Of a stretch of 64,000 nt of DNA, positions 25,301 to 33,516 are shown one piece after another (position 1 is the stretch's first letter; each line of letters starts with the position of its first letter). The DNA comes from Paraburkholderia caffeinilytica (GTDB lineage: Bacteria > Pseudomonadota > Gammaproteobacteria > Burkholderiales > Burkholderiaceae). The notes beneath the pieces were generated by a model. The model worked only from the letters and a program-made list of their open reading frames with translations. It did no database searches and was not told the DNA's origin. Made by a program: the position numbers and the translations under genes. The stretch lies in NCBI RefSeq assembly GCF_003368325.1, contig NZ_CP031466.1:2480001-2544000 (forward strand), written 5' to 3'.

Positions 25301-25647
25301 GCGATGTGAAGGCGAACCGGCGGCCGAATCAGACTTACTTCCACCGCTACCGGTTGCGGCGCGGCGCGGCGCAACAACTCGACATGCTCGCGGCGATGTC
25401 GAAGCAATTGCCGCCTGGCGAGGCCGTTGCGGGACGCGCGAAGATCGATGAAAAGGTGAACGGCATTCTCAACGAACCGGCCTCGTGGATGGCGGTTGAA
25501 TTGAAGGTCAAGGAACGCACGACCAGCACGCAGAGCCCCGGTTTGAATTTCGCGCTGCAATTGAATACGCAGACGAGCGCGACGGGGGACCGCGAGCTGT
25601 TTGCGGAGAGCATTCCGTTTGCGCTGCTGGATCGGCTGGATAGCTGA
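22330..25647 (+). CDS. Candidate type III effector, AWR (RipA)-like
   Basis: A 1105-aa soluble protein with no signal peptide or membrane segment. Its first ~50 residues are rich in Pro/Ala/Thr/Gly with few charged or bulky residues, as in T3SS secretion signals. A perfect PIP box with -10 lies upstream. Residues 369-371 read Ala-Trp-Arg within GAFFAWRQNFREDGRG. The AWR family of Ralstonia/Burkholderia/Xanthomonas effectors, about 1000-1300 aa, is named for such a triad, and size, context and overall composition fit. The C-terminal half (about 620-930) contains long beta-rich segments with repeated VGVGL/GLSV-type strands. AWR effectors inhibit eukaryotic TOR signalling in some hosts; that activity is not visible here. 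The effector status is well supported, family membership less so. Confidence 0.72.
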   Translation: MSDIHAVPQHPLRTPDAEAAETTGTTGAPAHQPGGAPAVPPTGAPQARPLVDETLLGRLGNTLSRTGARLRASKFDISTALSQTSQHGKPFAPADFTANGERYPAKPVAASNAAGTPLAKSERQIRQALGKTARSSSTASSSAARLAAEHGNESENDISAIPLDAVAGEAALRDYVGRQLPGSPGDLLAQGELSHRLAALSGPAAATDTHRGALLAQALHGAHIGDARSANEVLDALEHLDFAQMHTARSTTPAEAGAWQVARTLARTDAGFDALNQLRHHGRPPPGDASTQLAQRMMLQAADALDPPRHGTGPAQDPAPAAVAARSAPAAGTPLNETPLAWQAYDAASTLTTQGRGALSADQKGAFFAWRQNFREDGRGSELSQARERLNKFSAKTIDRVGENRWKTFLPRLVGKLSSPLSALRFGTQGVPRKTVGTEQGKLDAAMRETLAPLCERPEMRAASALSHARPEQSIAELAALHVWLESGGFPNGKLDADQLHKVTERAQQLCAELQPRDVASPATLERLQTETARWANTDPHTLARSKPFRSIAKQTFNLERLASWGKVAKVPADSPFWTHVSDLKDKARPPAPAANADSADAVRQTLKEVAHDLQSSSRLRLTDGRRIGLSTRGLSANLSKVLHTGGVPMAPRLDLRASKSREAVVELSRGTHGVEMFVGTAKTQVRHAGVGVLVGYDMDVGLTQLRAGLTTQAVLHSQELSEPSGVSLRVARRVNPNGTGYEDSAMREKLEGIIDHVFDETTEAHGANSGGSRGTWNRLAERYFDDPDVSISWTDTVARTVKRGASADVGLSVTVPKIGSPFRAGANLGIGYEKTAKQTLDSNEQSGRMQIEQHRVGAGSRLIGRLSGTVSATQPVGAKATSVGVGLVSLDAPSATMTFNDDSHLAKVQLVREDGVLMHRACLLDTEYSSAETYTRALDASRDQWVDLFMEQVHAEQEGERQEARLNGRPEPQLPAARTLAEQRLDRHLGDVKANRRPNQTYFHRYRLRRGAAQQLDMLAAMSKQLPPGEAVAGRAKIDEKVNGILNEPASWMAVELKVKERTTSTQSPGLNFALQLNTQTSATGDRELFAESIPFALLDRLDS

Positions 25648-25844
25648 GGCAAGGACAGCGCGGCCCAGGCGGGTCCCATCCGGTCAAGCCAGAAGACTGC
25701 GGCGAAAATATCCTGAAGCCGGATGAAAATACCTGAAGGAACCCGGCTTGAAAGCGCGGCGCAGGCAGAGCGGGCATTGCGGACGGTGTGAAATCCAGTA
25801 TGCTGGTCATCCTGCCGAAACCGCCGACGCTCTCGCTGATCGCC

Positions 25845-26765
25845 ATGAACCTATCTTTTGAAGTCCTGCAGGTGCTCGATGCGATCGATCGAACCGGCAC
25901 CTTTGCGAGTGCGGCCGAAACGCTTCACAAGGTCCCGTCTTCGTTGACCTATCTGGTTCAGAAACTCGAACTCGATCTTGGCGTCAAGCTGTTCGACCGT
26001 TCCGGCCGGCGTGCGACGCTCACGCATGCGGGGCGCGTGGTGGTCGAAGAAGGCCGCCGTCTGCTGGAGGCCGCGGAAGATCTCGAACGCAAGGCGAAGC
26101 GAATCCAGCATGGCTGGGAATCCGATCTGCACATCGCCGTCGACGAGATCATTCCGTTCGAGTTGCTGTGGCGCCATGTCGACCAGTTCTACAAGCTCGG
26201 GCTGGACACGCGGCTGCGTCTGTCGAAAGAAGTGCTGGGCGGTTCATGGGACGCGCTCCTGACGCGTCGCGCCGACCTGATCGTCGGCGCCGCGGGCGAC
26301 CCGCCGCCGATTCCCAATCTGGTCGCCAAACCAATCGGTTCGCTGCGGCATGTGTTCGTGGTGGCGCCGCATCATCCCCTTGCGTCCGTCGCGGAACCGC
26401 TGACGCTGGATATCGTCGCCCGGCATCGCGCGGTCGCGATCGGCGACACGTCCCGCAAGCTCGCGCCGCGCACAATCGCGATCGCCGCCAACCAGGAAGT
26501 CCTGACGGTGCCGACGCTCGAAGCCAAGCTCGCCGCGCAGATCAAGGGCCTGGCGGCGGGCACGATCCCGGAGTGTCTCGCCGTCGAGCCGCTGCTCCAG
26601 GGCGAGCTCGTGAAAAAGGAAGTGCTCGGCATGCGCGACGTCACGCATTTCTATCTTGCGTGGCGCGACGATGAGAGCGGTAAGGCCTTGCGCTGGTGGG
26701 TCGAGCAACTGGACCGGCCGGACCTGATCGGCGAAGCGGCGCAACAGAGGATGTTGCACGGATAA
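25845..26765 (+). CDS. LysR-family transcription regulator
   Basis: The 306-aa product has the N-terminal LysR winged helix-turn-helix (about 1-60: FEVLQVLDAIDRTGTFASAAETLHK then SSLTYLVQKLE) and a substrate-binding effector domain (about 90-295). The ATG at 25845 is chosen to give a normal LysR N-terminus; in-frame starts at 25788 (GTG) and 25800 also exist and none has a strong Shine-Dalgarno. It converges on the OmpR/ATPase regulator at 26773 with 7 bp between stops. No divergently transcribed partner is present, since the neighbour upstream is the effector gene on the same strand, so its target is unclear. No PIP box was seen in the 197-bp upstream gap. Confidence 0.9.
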   Translation: MNLSFEVLQVLDAIDRTGTFASAAETLHKVPSSLTYLVQKLELDLGVKLFDRSGRRATLTHAGRVVVEEGRRLLEAAEDLERKAKRIQHGWESDLHIAVDEIIPFELLWRHVDQFYKLGLDTRLRLSKEVLGGSWDALLTRRADLIVGAAGDPPPIPNLVAKPIGSLRHVFVVAPHHPLASVAEPLTLDIVARHRAVAIGDTSRKLAPRTIAIAANQEVLTVPTLEAKLAAQIKGLAAGTIPECLAVEPLLQGELVKKEVLGMRDVTHFYLAWRDDESGKALRWWVEQLDRPDLIGEAAQQRMLHG

Positions 26766-26772
26766 AGCGTGA

Positions 26773-29712
26773 CTAGCCGCCCTGGCTGACTGTGTCCGGC
26801 GTGCTGGCCTGCTTGCCCGCTTCGGTGGCGATCCGCAGCACCTGTCTCGCGGCTTTGAAGTCGTCCCAATCGAAACCCTCCGTCAGCCTGGCGCATGCGG
26901 CGTTCAACACCTGCATGGCTTCCATGTTCCGGCCTTGCTCATGCCAGAGCCGCCCTAGGCTCGTTGCGGTACGCAATTGCAGCGAGCGGGCGCCTTGCGC
27001 CAGCGACTCCTCGAGCGCCGCGATCAGGCAAGCCTCTGCATCCGTCGCCACGTCGCCGAATGGCGGCTCGCCGGCATATTCCATCAATAGCAACTCGCCG
27101 TGGATGCGTCTGAGTTCGACCGTATACCAATGATCGCCGGCTTCGTCGCACTGCGCCAATGCGCGCGCCACCGTGGCGAGCCCCGCTCTCCGCTGCCCGG
27201 CGCGCCCGAGTGCGAGGCTGTACTGTGCGGCGAGCAGCGCGCGCGGCGCACCGTACTCCAGCGATTCGAGATCGTTCAACGCCGCACGGAAGGCATGCAC
27301 GCGCTCCGGGCCGGTTTCGTCCAGTGAGCGCAGGTATTCAGCAAAACATCGACAGCACGCTTGCGACACGCTCAAGCCGGCGCACCTCGACACGTCCTGC
27401 AACACCACGATCGCCCGAGCCGCCCGGTCCCGCTCGCCGGACAGCAGCGCCAGCGGAATCTCCGCCTCGACAAGCACGTAGCACGTGACGATCGCCTGGC
27501 CCTGACTGCACGCGGCGGCCACGCACTCCTCCGCCAGGACGAGTGCCTGATCGACGAAACCCTGCAACCACAGCACGCGTGCAAGCGTCGCGCGGCCGAC
27601 CACCCGCTGATCGACCGACTGTCCCAGCAGCAGGCGATGCTGCAAGCTATCCACGTGCTGCAGAAACTGTTCGAGTGCCCCGCGCGCCTGTTGTTGATCG
27701 CCCACGTAATGCGACGCAGTGCCCAGCAACCGGTAGCCGAGAATCGCACTCATCGCGTCGCCCGACTCGGAAGCCAGCGAAGCAAAGCGCTGCGCGAACG
27801 CCAGCGCATTGCGCGCGGCGCCGGACGATTGGCCCGCGTTCCACATGCCCCACAACGCGCGGGCTTCGAACGCCTGGTCGCCGAGCGCGATCGCCGTTGC
27901 GAGCACCTCTGCCCAGATACCGAGTGTTTCCCGGTTCGGTCCGCTGACGTACACGAGCGCGCCGCCAAGCGTCGCCAGCAATTGCATACGCATGCGCAGA
28001 TGCCGGCTGGAGCGCGAGCCCTGGTGAGCCGCCGCCACTGTGCCGAGCGCGCGCCTTGCCCAGGCGCAACATTCGTCGACCAGCGACAGCTCGTAGAAAA
28101 GCGACGTGACTTTCACAGCCAGCACTTCGCCCAACGCTTCGTCGCCTTTCGGCGACAGCGCCCAGCCGAGCGCCGCGCGCAAATCGTCGAGCAATTCGCG
28201 CATCCGCCGATGCCACGAGTCGGAACACGAGCTCGCGGGGTCTGCATGGTCGGACGTTTCGCACTCCAGCAAGCCCGCGAAGTAGCGCGCGTGATTGAGC
28301 GTGGCAACGCGACGCTCGCCGTTGTCGTCGAGCTTCTGCAGCGCGTAGGCACGCGTGGTTTCCAGCAGCCGGTAGCGCGCTTTGCCACGCTCCACCTGCG
28401 TGACCACCAACGACTTTTCGACGAGCCCCGACACCGCCGCGATCACGTCGAGTTCGCGCAGCGCGCCGCCGCCGACCACGGCAATCGCCGCGTCCAGCGT
28501 GAAGCCGTTGACGAAGATGCCGAGCCCGCGCAACGTCGCGCGCTCAGTATCGTCGAGCAACGCATGGCTCCAGTCGAGCGTCGCCTTCAAGGTCTGGTGC
28601 CGTGGCAACGCGGTGCGATTGCCGCCCGTCAGCATGTTGAAGCGGTCGTCGAGATGATCCGCGAGCGTCTCGATGCCGAGTATCGCCGCGCGCGCCGCCG
28701 CCAGTTCGATCGCCAACGGAATACCGTCGAGCCGACGGCATACCGTGCCGGTCAGATGGATACTTCTCTCGTCGGACGAAAAACGCGCGTCGATCGAACG
28801 TGCGCGTGCCAGGAACAACTTGACGGCGCTACGCTGCAGCACGTCCTGGCTCTCCTCGTCCTGAGCAGGCACCTCCAGCGAAGCAACCCAATACAGCTGC
28901 TCGTCGACGACGCGCAGCGGCTCCCGGCTGGTCGCGAGAATGCTGGCGGACGGATTGGCGTTCAATAGCGTTTCGGCGAGCTCGGCAGCGGGCCCGAGCA
29001 CATGCTCGCAATTGTCGAGTACGAACAGCACACGCCGTTCACTGAGCTCTTTGCTCACTCGTGCAAGCGTAAGCGGACCGGTCGCCGCTTTCACGCCGAC
29101 GCTGGCGGCGAACATCGCGAGCACACTGTTCGCGTCGGACGTGGATGCGAGCGAGACCAGATAGACGCCGTCAGGATAGTGCTGCAGCAAACTGCGCGCG
29201 ACCTCGACCGCCAGACGCGTTTTGCCGATACCGCCGGAGCCGATCAGCGTCACGTGACGCGTCGAAGCAAGCGCCAGCGCGACGTCGTTCATCGCTTGCT
29301 CGCGCCCGACCAGCGCCGACAAATTGGCCGGCAGATTGGTGGGAACAGCGCGCTCCTGCCTCGTTTCGCTTGCCGCCTCAAGCTCGTCGTCACGAACGCC
29401 GGTACGGGAATGCGCCGCCAAAGGATGACGCAGTACCAGCCGGTAGCCTCGTCCCGACACGGTCTGGATGAGTCCGCGACTTTCGCCCAGCACCTTGCGT
29501 AGCGCGGACATGTGCACCTGAAGATTGTTCTCCTCAACAAATGTGTCCGGCCACACCTGTTTGAGTATGTCGTTCTTCGACACCAGCGCGCCGTTGGCTG
29601 CAATCAGTACGGCAAGCATGTCGAAGGCGCGGCTGCCAAGCCGCAGTGGTTGGCCGTCGCGAAAGAGTTCTCGGCCGGCGAGGTCCACCTGAAGCGGGCC
29701 AATGCAGATCAT
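26773..29712 (-). CDS. Second OmpR-type DNA-binding / P-loop ATPase / TPR regulator
   Basis: A ~979-aa relative of the regulator at 19093. It has an OmpR/PhoB-type winged helix (about 1-95; SRAFDMLAVLIAANGALVSK and TVSGRGYRLV), a short linker, and an NB-ARC/STAND-like ATPase beginning PANLSALVGREQ with Walker A GSGGIGKT (about 158-165) and a Walker B-like LFVLDNCEH. A long helical TPR-like C-terminus follows. The two share architecture but the linker is far shorter here. The frame opens with TTG at 29727; the ATG at 29712 is chosen, though neither has a strong Shine-Dalgarno. Such proteins are common single-component regulators in Burkholderia; the target is unknown. A 244-bp gap without evident genes lies upstream (29728-29971). 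Confidence 0.87.
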   Translation of the reverse strand: MICIGPLQVDLAGRELFRDGQPLRLGSRAFDMLAVLIAANGALVSKNDILKQVWPDTFVEENNLQVHMSALRKVLGESRGLIQTVSGRGYRLVLRHPLAAHSRTGVRDDELEAASETRQERAVPTNLPANLSALVGREQAMNDVALALASTRHVTLIGSGGIGKTRLAVEVARSLLQHYPDGVYLVSLASTSDANSVLAMFAASVGVKAATGPLTLARVSKELSERRVLFVLDNCEHVLGPAAELAETLLNANPSASILATSREPLRVVDEQLYWVASLEVPAQDEESQDVLQRSAVKLFLARARSIDARFSSDERSIHLTGTVCRRLDGIPLAIELAAARAAILGIETLADHLDDRFNMLTGGNRTALPRHQTLKATLDWSHALLDDTERATLRGLGIFVNGFTLDAAIAVVGGGALRELDVIAAVSGLVEKSLVVTQVERGKARYRLLETTRAYALQKLDDNGERRVATLNHARYFAGLLECETSDHADPASSCSDSWHRRMRELLDDLRAALGWALSPKGDEALGEVLAVKVTSLFYELSLVDECCAWARRALGTVAAAHQGSRSSRHLRMRMQLLATLGGALVYVSGPNRETLGIWAEVLATAIALGDQAFEARALWGMWNAGQSSGAARNALAFAQRFASLASESGDAMSAILGYRLLGTASHYVGDQQQARGALEQFLQHVDSLQHRLLLGQSVDQRVVGRATLARVLWLQGFVDQALVLAEECVAAACSQGQAIVTCYVLVEAEIPLALLSGERDRAARAIVVLQDVSRCAGLSVSQACCRCFAEYLRSLDETGPERVHAFRAALNDLESLEYGAPRALLAAQYSLALGRAGQRRAGLATVARALAQCDEAGDHWYTVELRRIHGELLLMEYAGEPPFGDVATDAEACLIAALEESLAQGARSLQLRTATSLGRLWHEQGRNMEAMQVLNAACARLTEGFDWDDFKAARQVLRIATEAGKQASTPDTVSQGG

Positions 29713-29971
29713 TGCCTGAGTATCCAAGACGCAGCGGGTAGGGGAACAACGGAGGGCTGATCGCCCGGCGTTGTGTCCCCGCAGTCTAGACCAACGAAGC
29801 GTCGCGATGCGCGGAAAAAACTGAACCTATCGTTCGAAAAATTTGAGTGATTGCCGGCCAGAAACCTGGCGATCGTATGCGCTCAAGTGGTCGCGCGGCC
29901 TCTGTCCGGATTGCTCATAACAACGACCTGCTCCAGCCCGTCAACATGACAATGTTGCGTGGGTACGCCGG

Positions 29972-31504
29972 CTACCAGCCGAATTTGAGTTCGACGCCGA
30001 CGTAGTCCGCGTTACGAGCGCCCAGTTCGCGCAAAGACGGTCCAATCTGAAAATGCACGGCTTCGAGCGCCGCGGCAAGATTCGCGGTGACCGCCCAGTC
30101 AGCGCGCAGTTGCGTATAGAAACCGGTCCATGGACTGCCGTGCCCCGCCGTGCCAGGCACGACCGCCGAGCCTTGCTGGTACACCGCGTCCGCGGTGGTC
30201 TCGCGCCATTGCAGACCCACGCCGGCCAGCAGCGTCAGCTTGCCATTCGGTTTGAGGGTAAGTGTCGGCTTCACGTGAATCAGGTTGGCATAGCCTGTAT
30301 AGCCGGCCAGCGCGAAGTAATAGCCATTCGGGAACAACGGGTTGAACGTGCCGACACGGCCGTCTCCGGGATGACGGTCGCCCGACGCGGCGTCCACCTG
30401 AATGCCGAGCCGCGGCGTCCACGGCGCGCCCGTCAGCGTATAGCCCGCGAGCGACCCCACCGCCCATGCGCCGATCGTCTTGCTGCCGACATGGCCCGAC
30501 TGAACCATCGCCTCGACGTCCCAGTCGACAGGTTTGACGTTGCCGGAATAGCGCGCATCGAATACGTCGCGATGTTCGTCGCCGGTCGCATCGAGAAAGT
30601 GCGCGTTGCTCCGGTTATAGCGGGAGTAGTACGCGGACAGATCGCCCGGGCCGACGTCCTTGCGCTCCACGCGCACGCCGCTGAAGGTCAGATCCCGATT
30701 CGAGACATCGTCGAAATCCGCGTTGTCGCGATACTGCACCGGCTGCGTCGCGTAGGCGATCCAGCGCCATGGACCGGTTTCATAGTCGGCCCAGATCGCG
30801 TCGAACGCCTGGCGCACGTTGGGACCGTCGCGCACGGAGATGAAGCGCTGCAAGTCGAAGGCCATTTCCTGGCGCCCCACCCGGAACTTGAAGGTGCCCG
30901 GCCCGAGCGGCTCGGTGACGGCGACAAACCCCTGGCGCAAGTCGAGCGGGTTTTTGTCGACCGGCGTCACGTTGTCCTTGCCGTACGGGCGCGCGTCCTC
31001 GAATTGCACGAAGAACTGCACGTGGGGGCCGAGGTGCACGTCCGCATGCACTTCCAGACGTTGCAGCAGGTAGGTGTCGTCACGGCCCGAGCCGAGACCG
31101 AAGAGCGGCGCGTCGTTGATCTCCAGCCGCTCGCGCAGCACCATGCCGAGCGAGATATACGCGTCGGGATTGCCGAACAACGGAATGTACTTGAGCGAAT
31201 CGAGCGGCGCTTCCGGCACGCACGGATTGGCCAACGCCGACCAGTTTTCCTGCCAGCGGTTGAACAGGATCGCAGGCCGCGCGCACGACGTACTCGCGCC
31301 AGCTAACGTCGCCGTCGCGCTGCTCGTGGTGCTGGTATCGTCGGCGCCGCCCAGCGCCGTATCCGCCGCCGATGCCGGCAGCGCGGCAGCCAGGCTCGTG
31401 CCGACCAGCAAGGCGCGGACTGAGCGCAGCGCGGCATGGCGCCGCCGGCATCGGCTTGCATCGCGAGGTTTCGGCGGCGGCACGCTGTACTCATTGCCGG
31501 CCAT
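29972..31504 (-). CDS. Alginate-export-family outer-membrane porin
   Basis: A 510-aa predicted beta-barrel of the alginate_exp (AlgE-like) family. A basic N-terminus and hydrophobic stretch ending in AALPASAADT form a signal peptide. The mature part has alternating amphipathic strands such as DTYLLQRLEVHADVHLGPHVQ and ends YVGVELKFGW, with a terminal aromatic typical of outer-membrane barrels. Family members in soil bacteria often act as uptake channels for small organic acids or amides. The ATG at 31504 overlaps the VOC gene stop by 14 bp; the frame is open further upstream. It is the last gene of a leftward six-gene block and probably imports its substrate. Confidence 0.85.
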   Translation of the reverse strand: MAGNEYSVPPPKPRDASRCRRRHAALRSVRALLVGTSLAAALPASAADTALGGADDTSTTSSATATLAGASTSCARPAILFNRWQENWSALANPCVPEAPLDSLKYIPLFGNPDAYISLGMVLRERLEINDAPLFGLGSGRDDTYLLQRLEVHADVHLGPHVQFFVQFEDARPYGKDNVTPVDKNPLDLRQGFVAVTEPLGPGTFKFRVGRQEMAFDLQRFISVRDGPNVRQAFDAIWADYETGPWRWIAYATQPVQYRDNADFDDVSNRDLTFSGVRVERKDVGPGDLSAYYSRYNRSNAHFLDATGDEHRDVFDARYSGNVKPVDWDVEAMVQSGHVGSKTIGAWAVGSLAGYTLTGAPWTPRLGIQVDAASGDRHPGDGRVGTFNPLFPNGYYFALAGYTGYANLIHVKPTLTLKPNGKLTLLAGVGLQWRETTADAVYQQGSAVVPGTAGHGSPWTGFYTQLRADWAVTANLAAALEAVHFQIGPSLRELGARNADYVGVELKFGW

Positions 31505-32462
31505 CGTGGACTTCGGCAATGTATCCCCCCGGGAATTCGAGTACGGCGGTCTTGCCCGCTTCGCTGCCATACGGTGCATACAAGACCTTCGCGCCGGCCG
31601 CTTGCGCGCGCTCGAGCGTCTGCGCCAGATCGTCCACGGCGTAGCCTGTCGTCTCGCGTCCGAACGGGTACGGCAGCTTGCCGTCCGTGACGAACACCAC
31701 CATGCGGCCGAAGCCCGAGTCGATACGAATCTCCCGGATCGTCTCGCCCGGCCGGCCAATCACGCCGGCATTCGCGCGTGGGTTGTCCGACACCACCTTG
31801 CCGTGCGAGAAGTGCAGCCAGCGGCGCACGAAGTTGTTCGCCTCGTAGCGCGACACGTACACGCGGTTGTCCGGCACGCTCTGCAACGGTGCATAGTTCG
31901 GCGCCTTGGTGTGCCAGTAGAGTTGCATCGTCAGGCCGCCCGGCCATTGAATGATGGCGTCCTTGCCGATCGGATCGTCGAATGTGTCGACAAGAACATT
32001 CGCACCTGCGGCACGCGCGGCACTCACCGCCTGATCGATACGGGTGACCAGATAGCCCGTCCGTTCGCTGCCGAACGGATACGGAATCGGCGTTTCGAAG
32101 CCGAATACCGACAGCATGCCGACCGGCGTCTGCACATACTGCGATGCCGTCCTGCTCGGCGTAGGCGTCACCGTAAACACCGCGCGCGGCGACGCCTTGC
32201 CGCCGAAGGTGGCGAGGAAGCTGGTGACGAACGCGTCGAGATCGGCCGAGGCCACATACACATGGGTCGTGTCGTACTGCGCGCCGACCGATACGTCGGG
32301 TTGTCTGGCCGCAAGCGCGGTTTTGCCCGCCGACACCTCCGGTGGCCCCGCCTCGGCGAATGCGGACGAAGCCCGCGACACGCCGATCAATACCGCGGCA
32401 CAAAGCAGCGCGACTGAACGAAAGCGTTGAAGCGACTTGAACATGGCGTTATCCATTGTCAT
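31491..32462 (-). CDS. Exported VOC (glyoxalase/dioxygenase fold) protein
   Basis: The 323-aa product has an N-terminal signal peptide (hydrophobic stretch VALLCAAVLIGVSRASSAFA, cleavage likely after SAFA near residue 36) and two similar VOC modules (about 60-180 and 190-320). Each carries the repeated pattern PYPFG(S/R)E.TGY and an AxxAGAxVL helix, so the gene arose from an internal duplication. VOC proteins usually bind a metal and act on small molecules; an exported one is less common and suggests periplasmic processing or binding of the compound brought in by the neighbouring porin. It overlaps both neighbours (porin by 14 bp, XapX gene by 14 bp), so the three are co-translated. Confidence 0.85.
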   Translation of the reverse strand: MTMDNAMFKSLQRFRSVALLCAAVLIGVSRASSAFAEAGPPEVSAGKTALAARQPDVSVGAQYDTTHVYVASADLDAFVTSFLATFGGKASPRAVFTVTPTPSRTASQYVQTPVGMLSVFGFETPIPYPFGSERTGYLVTRIDQAVSAARAAGANVLVDTFDDPIGKDAIIQWPGGLTMQLYWHTKAPNYAPLQSVPDNRVYVSRYEANNFVRRWLHFSHGKVVSDNPRANAGVIGRPGETIREIRIDSGFGRMVVFVTDGKLPYPFGRETTGYAVDDLAQTLERAQAAGAKVLYAPYGSEAGKTAVLEFPGGYIAEVHDGRQ

Positions 32463-32688
32463 TGTGTGAACTGCCCTCCTTCATCTGCTCCGCGACCTGA
32501 ACCGCGACCTGAACCGTTTGCGTCTGGGCAAAGAACTGCGCCTTGACCACCGGTATCGCGTGCTCGCCCAGCACCATGCCGAGCAGGCCGGCGAGCGCGA
32601 TGAGCGGCGGCGCCGGCGACTGCACCTTGAGCAGCCAGTAGAGAAGTCCTATTCCAAAGCCGACACCGAGTGAAATGATGTATCCCAT
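32449..32688 (-). CDS. XapX-domain small membrane protein
   Basis: A 79-aa protein starting MGYIISLGVGFGIGLLYWLLKVQSPAPP, shown here only by its start MGYIISLGVG. It has two transmembrane segments (about 2-18 and 25-45), the PAPPLIALAGLLGMVLGE signature of the XapX domain, and a polar Gln/Val-rich tail. XapX proteins are short inner-membrane proteins of unknown function often found beside hydrolase genes. The ATG at 32688 gives the normal family start; an upstream in-frame ATG at 32715 would add nine residues. It overlaps the VOC gene by 14 bp. Confidence 0.85.
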   Translation of the reverse strand: MGYIISLGVGFGIGLLYWLLKVQSPAPPLIALAGLLGMVLGEHAIPVVKAQFFAQTQTVQVAVQVAEQMKEGSSHNDNG

Positions 32689-32791
32689 TGTGCTTGTCCT
32701 CTCAATAGCCGCCATCGGCGTTCGCGTCAGCTCTGTTCTTCAACAGACACTCGACAAACCGTCAGGCGGTCGTACTTCACGATCAATCGCG

Positions 32792-33433
32792 TCAATTCGG
32801 CCAGTCGCATCCCAGCACCAGTCCGCAGAAATTCAGGCGGCGATAGTTCGGATCGCACCGGTCCAACACGTCGGCGTTCACGGTGCCGAAAGTCGTCTCC
32901 GGACGATACTGCATGCCGCGCGCATAGGCTTCGATGATTTTCTTCTTGAAGCCGGATTCGCGCGGATACGCCAGCACGATTTCGTCGCGCTGTTGCGCGG
33001 TGAATTCGTCGTAGCAGGCGCCGCGAATGTCCATCTGCACGCCGGCGCTCACCAGCGCGATAAGCGGCGACATGTACCCGGGAATGCACGGCGTCGTGTG
33101 CAGTGCGATCGCAACCCATACTTCCTGGATCGCGCTCTCGGCAACGCCGTGCTGCCGCATGAAATCACGCGCGGCATTCGCGCCGTCCACTTCGAACCGA
33201 TGGCGCGAATACCGGTACTGCACATTCAGACCGACGTTATGAAACAGCACGCCGACGTAGAGCAGGTCGGCGTCGAAAATCAGATTCTCGCGAGAGCCGG
33301 TCAGCGCGCCGAACAGAAACGACCGCAACGCGTGATGAAACATCAACTCGGATTCCGTGGCGCGGATCTGATCGGTCGCCGCCTGAGCCATCGCACCGTC
33401 GGGAATATCAACGCCCGCAATGCGTTTCGTCAT
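32792..33433 (-). CDS. HD-domain hydrolase-like protein (cyanamide-hydratase-type fold)
   Basis: A 213-aa all-helical HD-superfamily protein, similar in layout to cyanamide hydratase-type members: an N-terminal helix with FHHALRSFLFG, the core motif region YVGVLFHNVGL (about 58-68), a later conserved His (IALHTTP, about 110) and an Asp (VQMDIRG). The canonical His-Asp pair of the HD motif reads His-Asn here (FHN), so metal binding may be altered or use another ligand. It lies inside the YcaC/amidohydrolase block and could hydrate or hydrolyse a nitrile- or amide-like intermediate; the reaction is not established. Confidence 0.75.
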   Translation of the reverse strand: MTKRIAGVDIPDGAMAQAATDQIRATESELMFHHALRSFLFGALTGSRENLIFDADLLYVGVLFHNVGLNVQYRYSRHRFEVDGANAARDFMRQHGVAESAIQEVWVAIALHTTPCIPGYMSPLIALVSAGVQMDIRGACYDEFTAQQRDEIVLAYPRESGFKKKIIEAYARGMQYRPETTFGTVNADVLDRCDPNYRRLNFCGLVLGCDWPN

Positions 33434-33516
33434 CTCACCTCCTCCGTGCCGGACATCCTCGTGCGTTGCGGGTCATCCCATGCGGCGTCGCGAACGGATC
33501 CAACGAAAAGGGGTTG

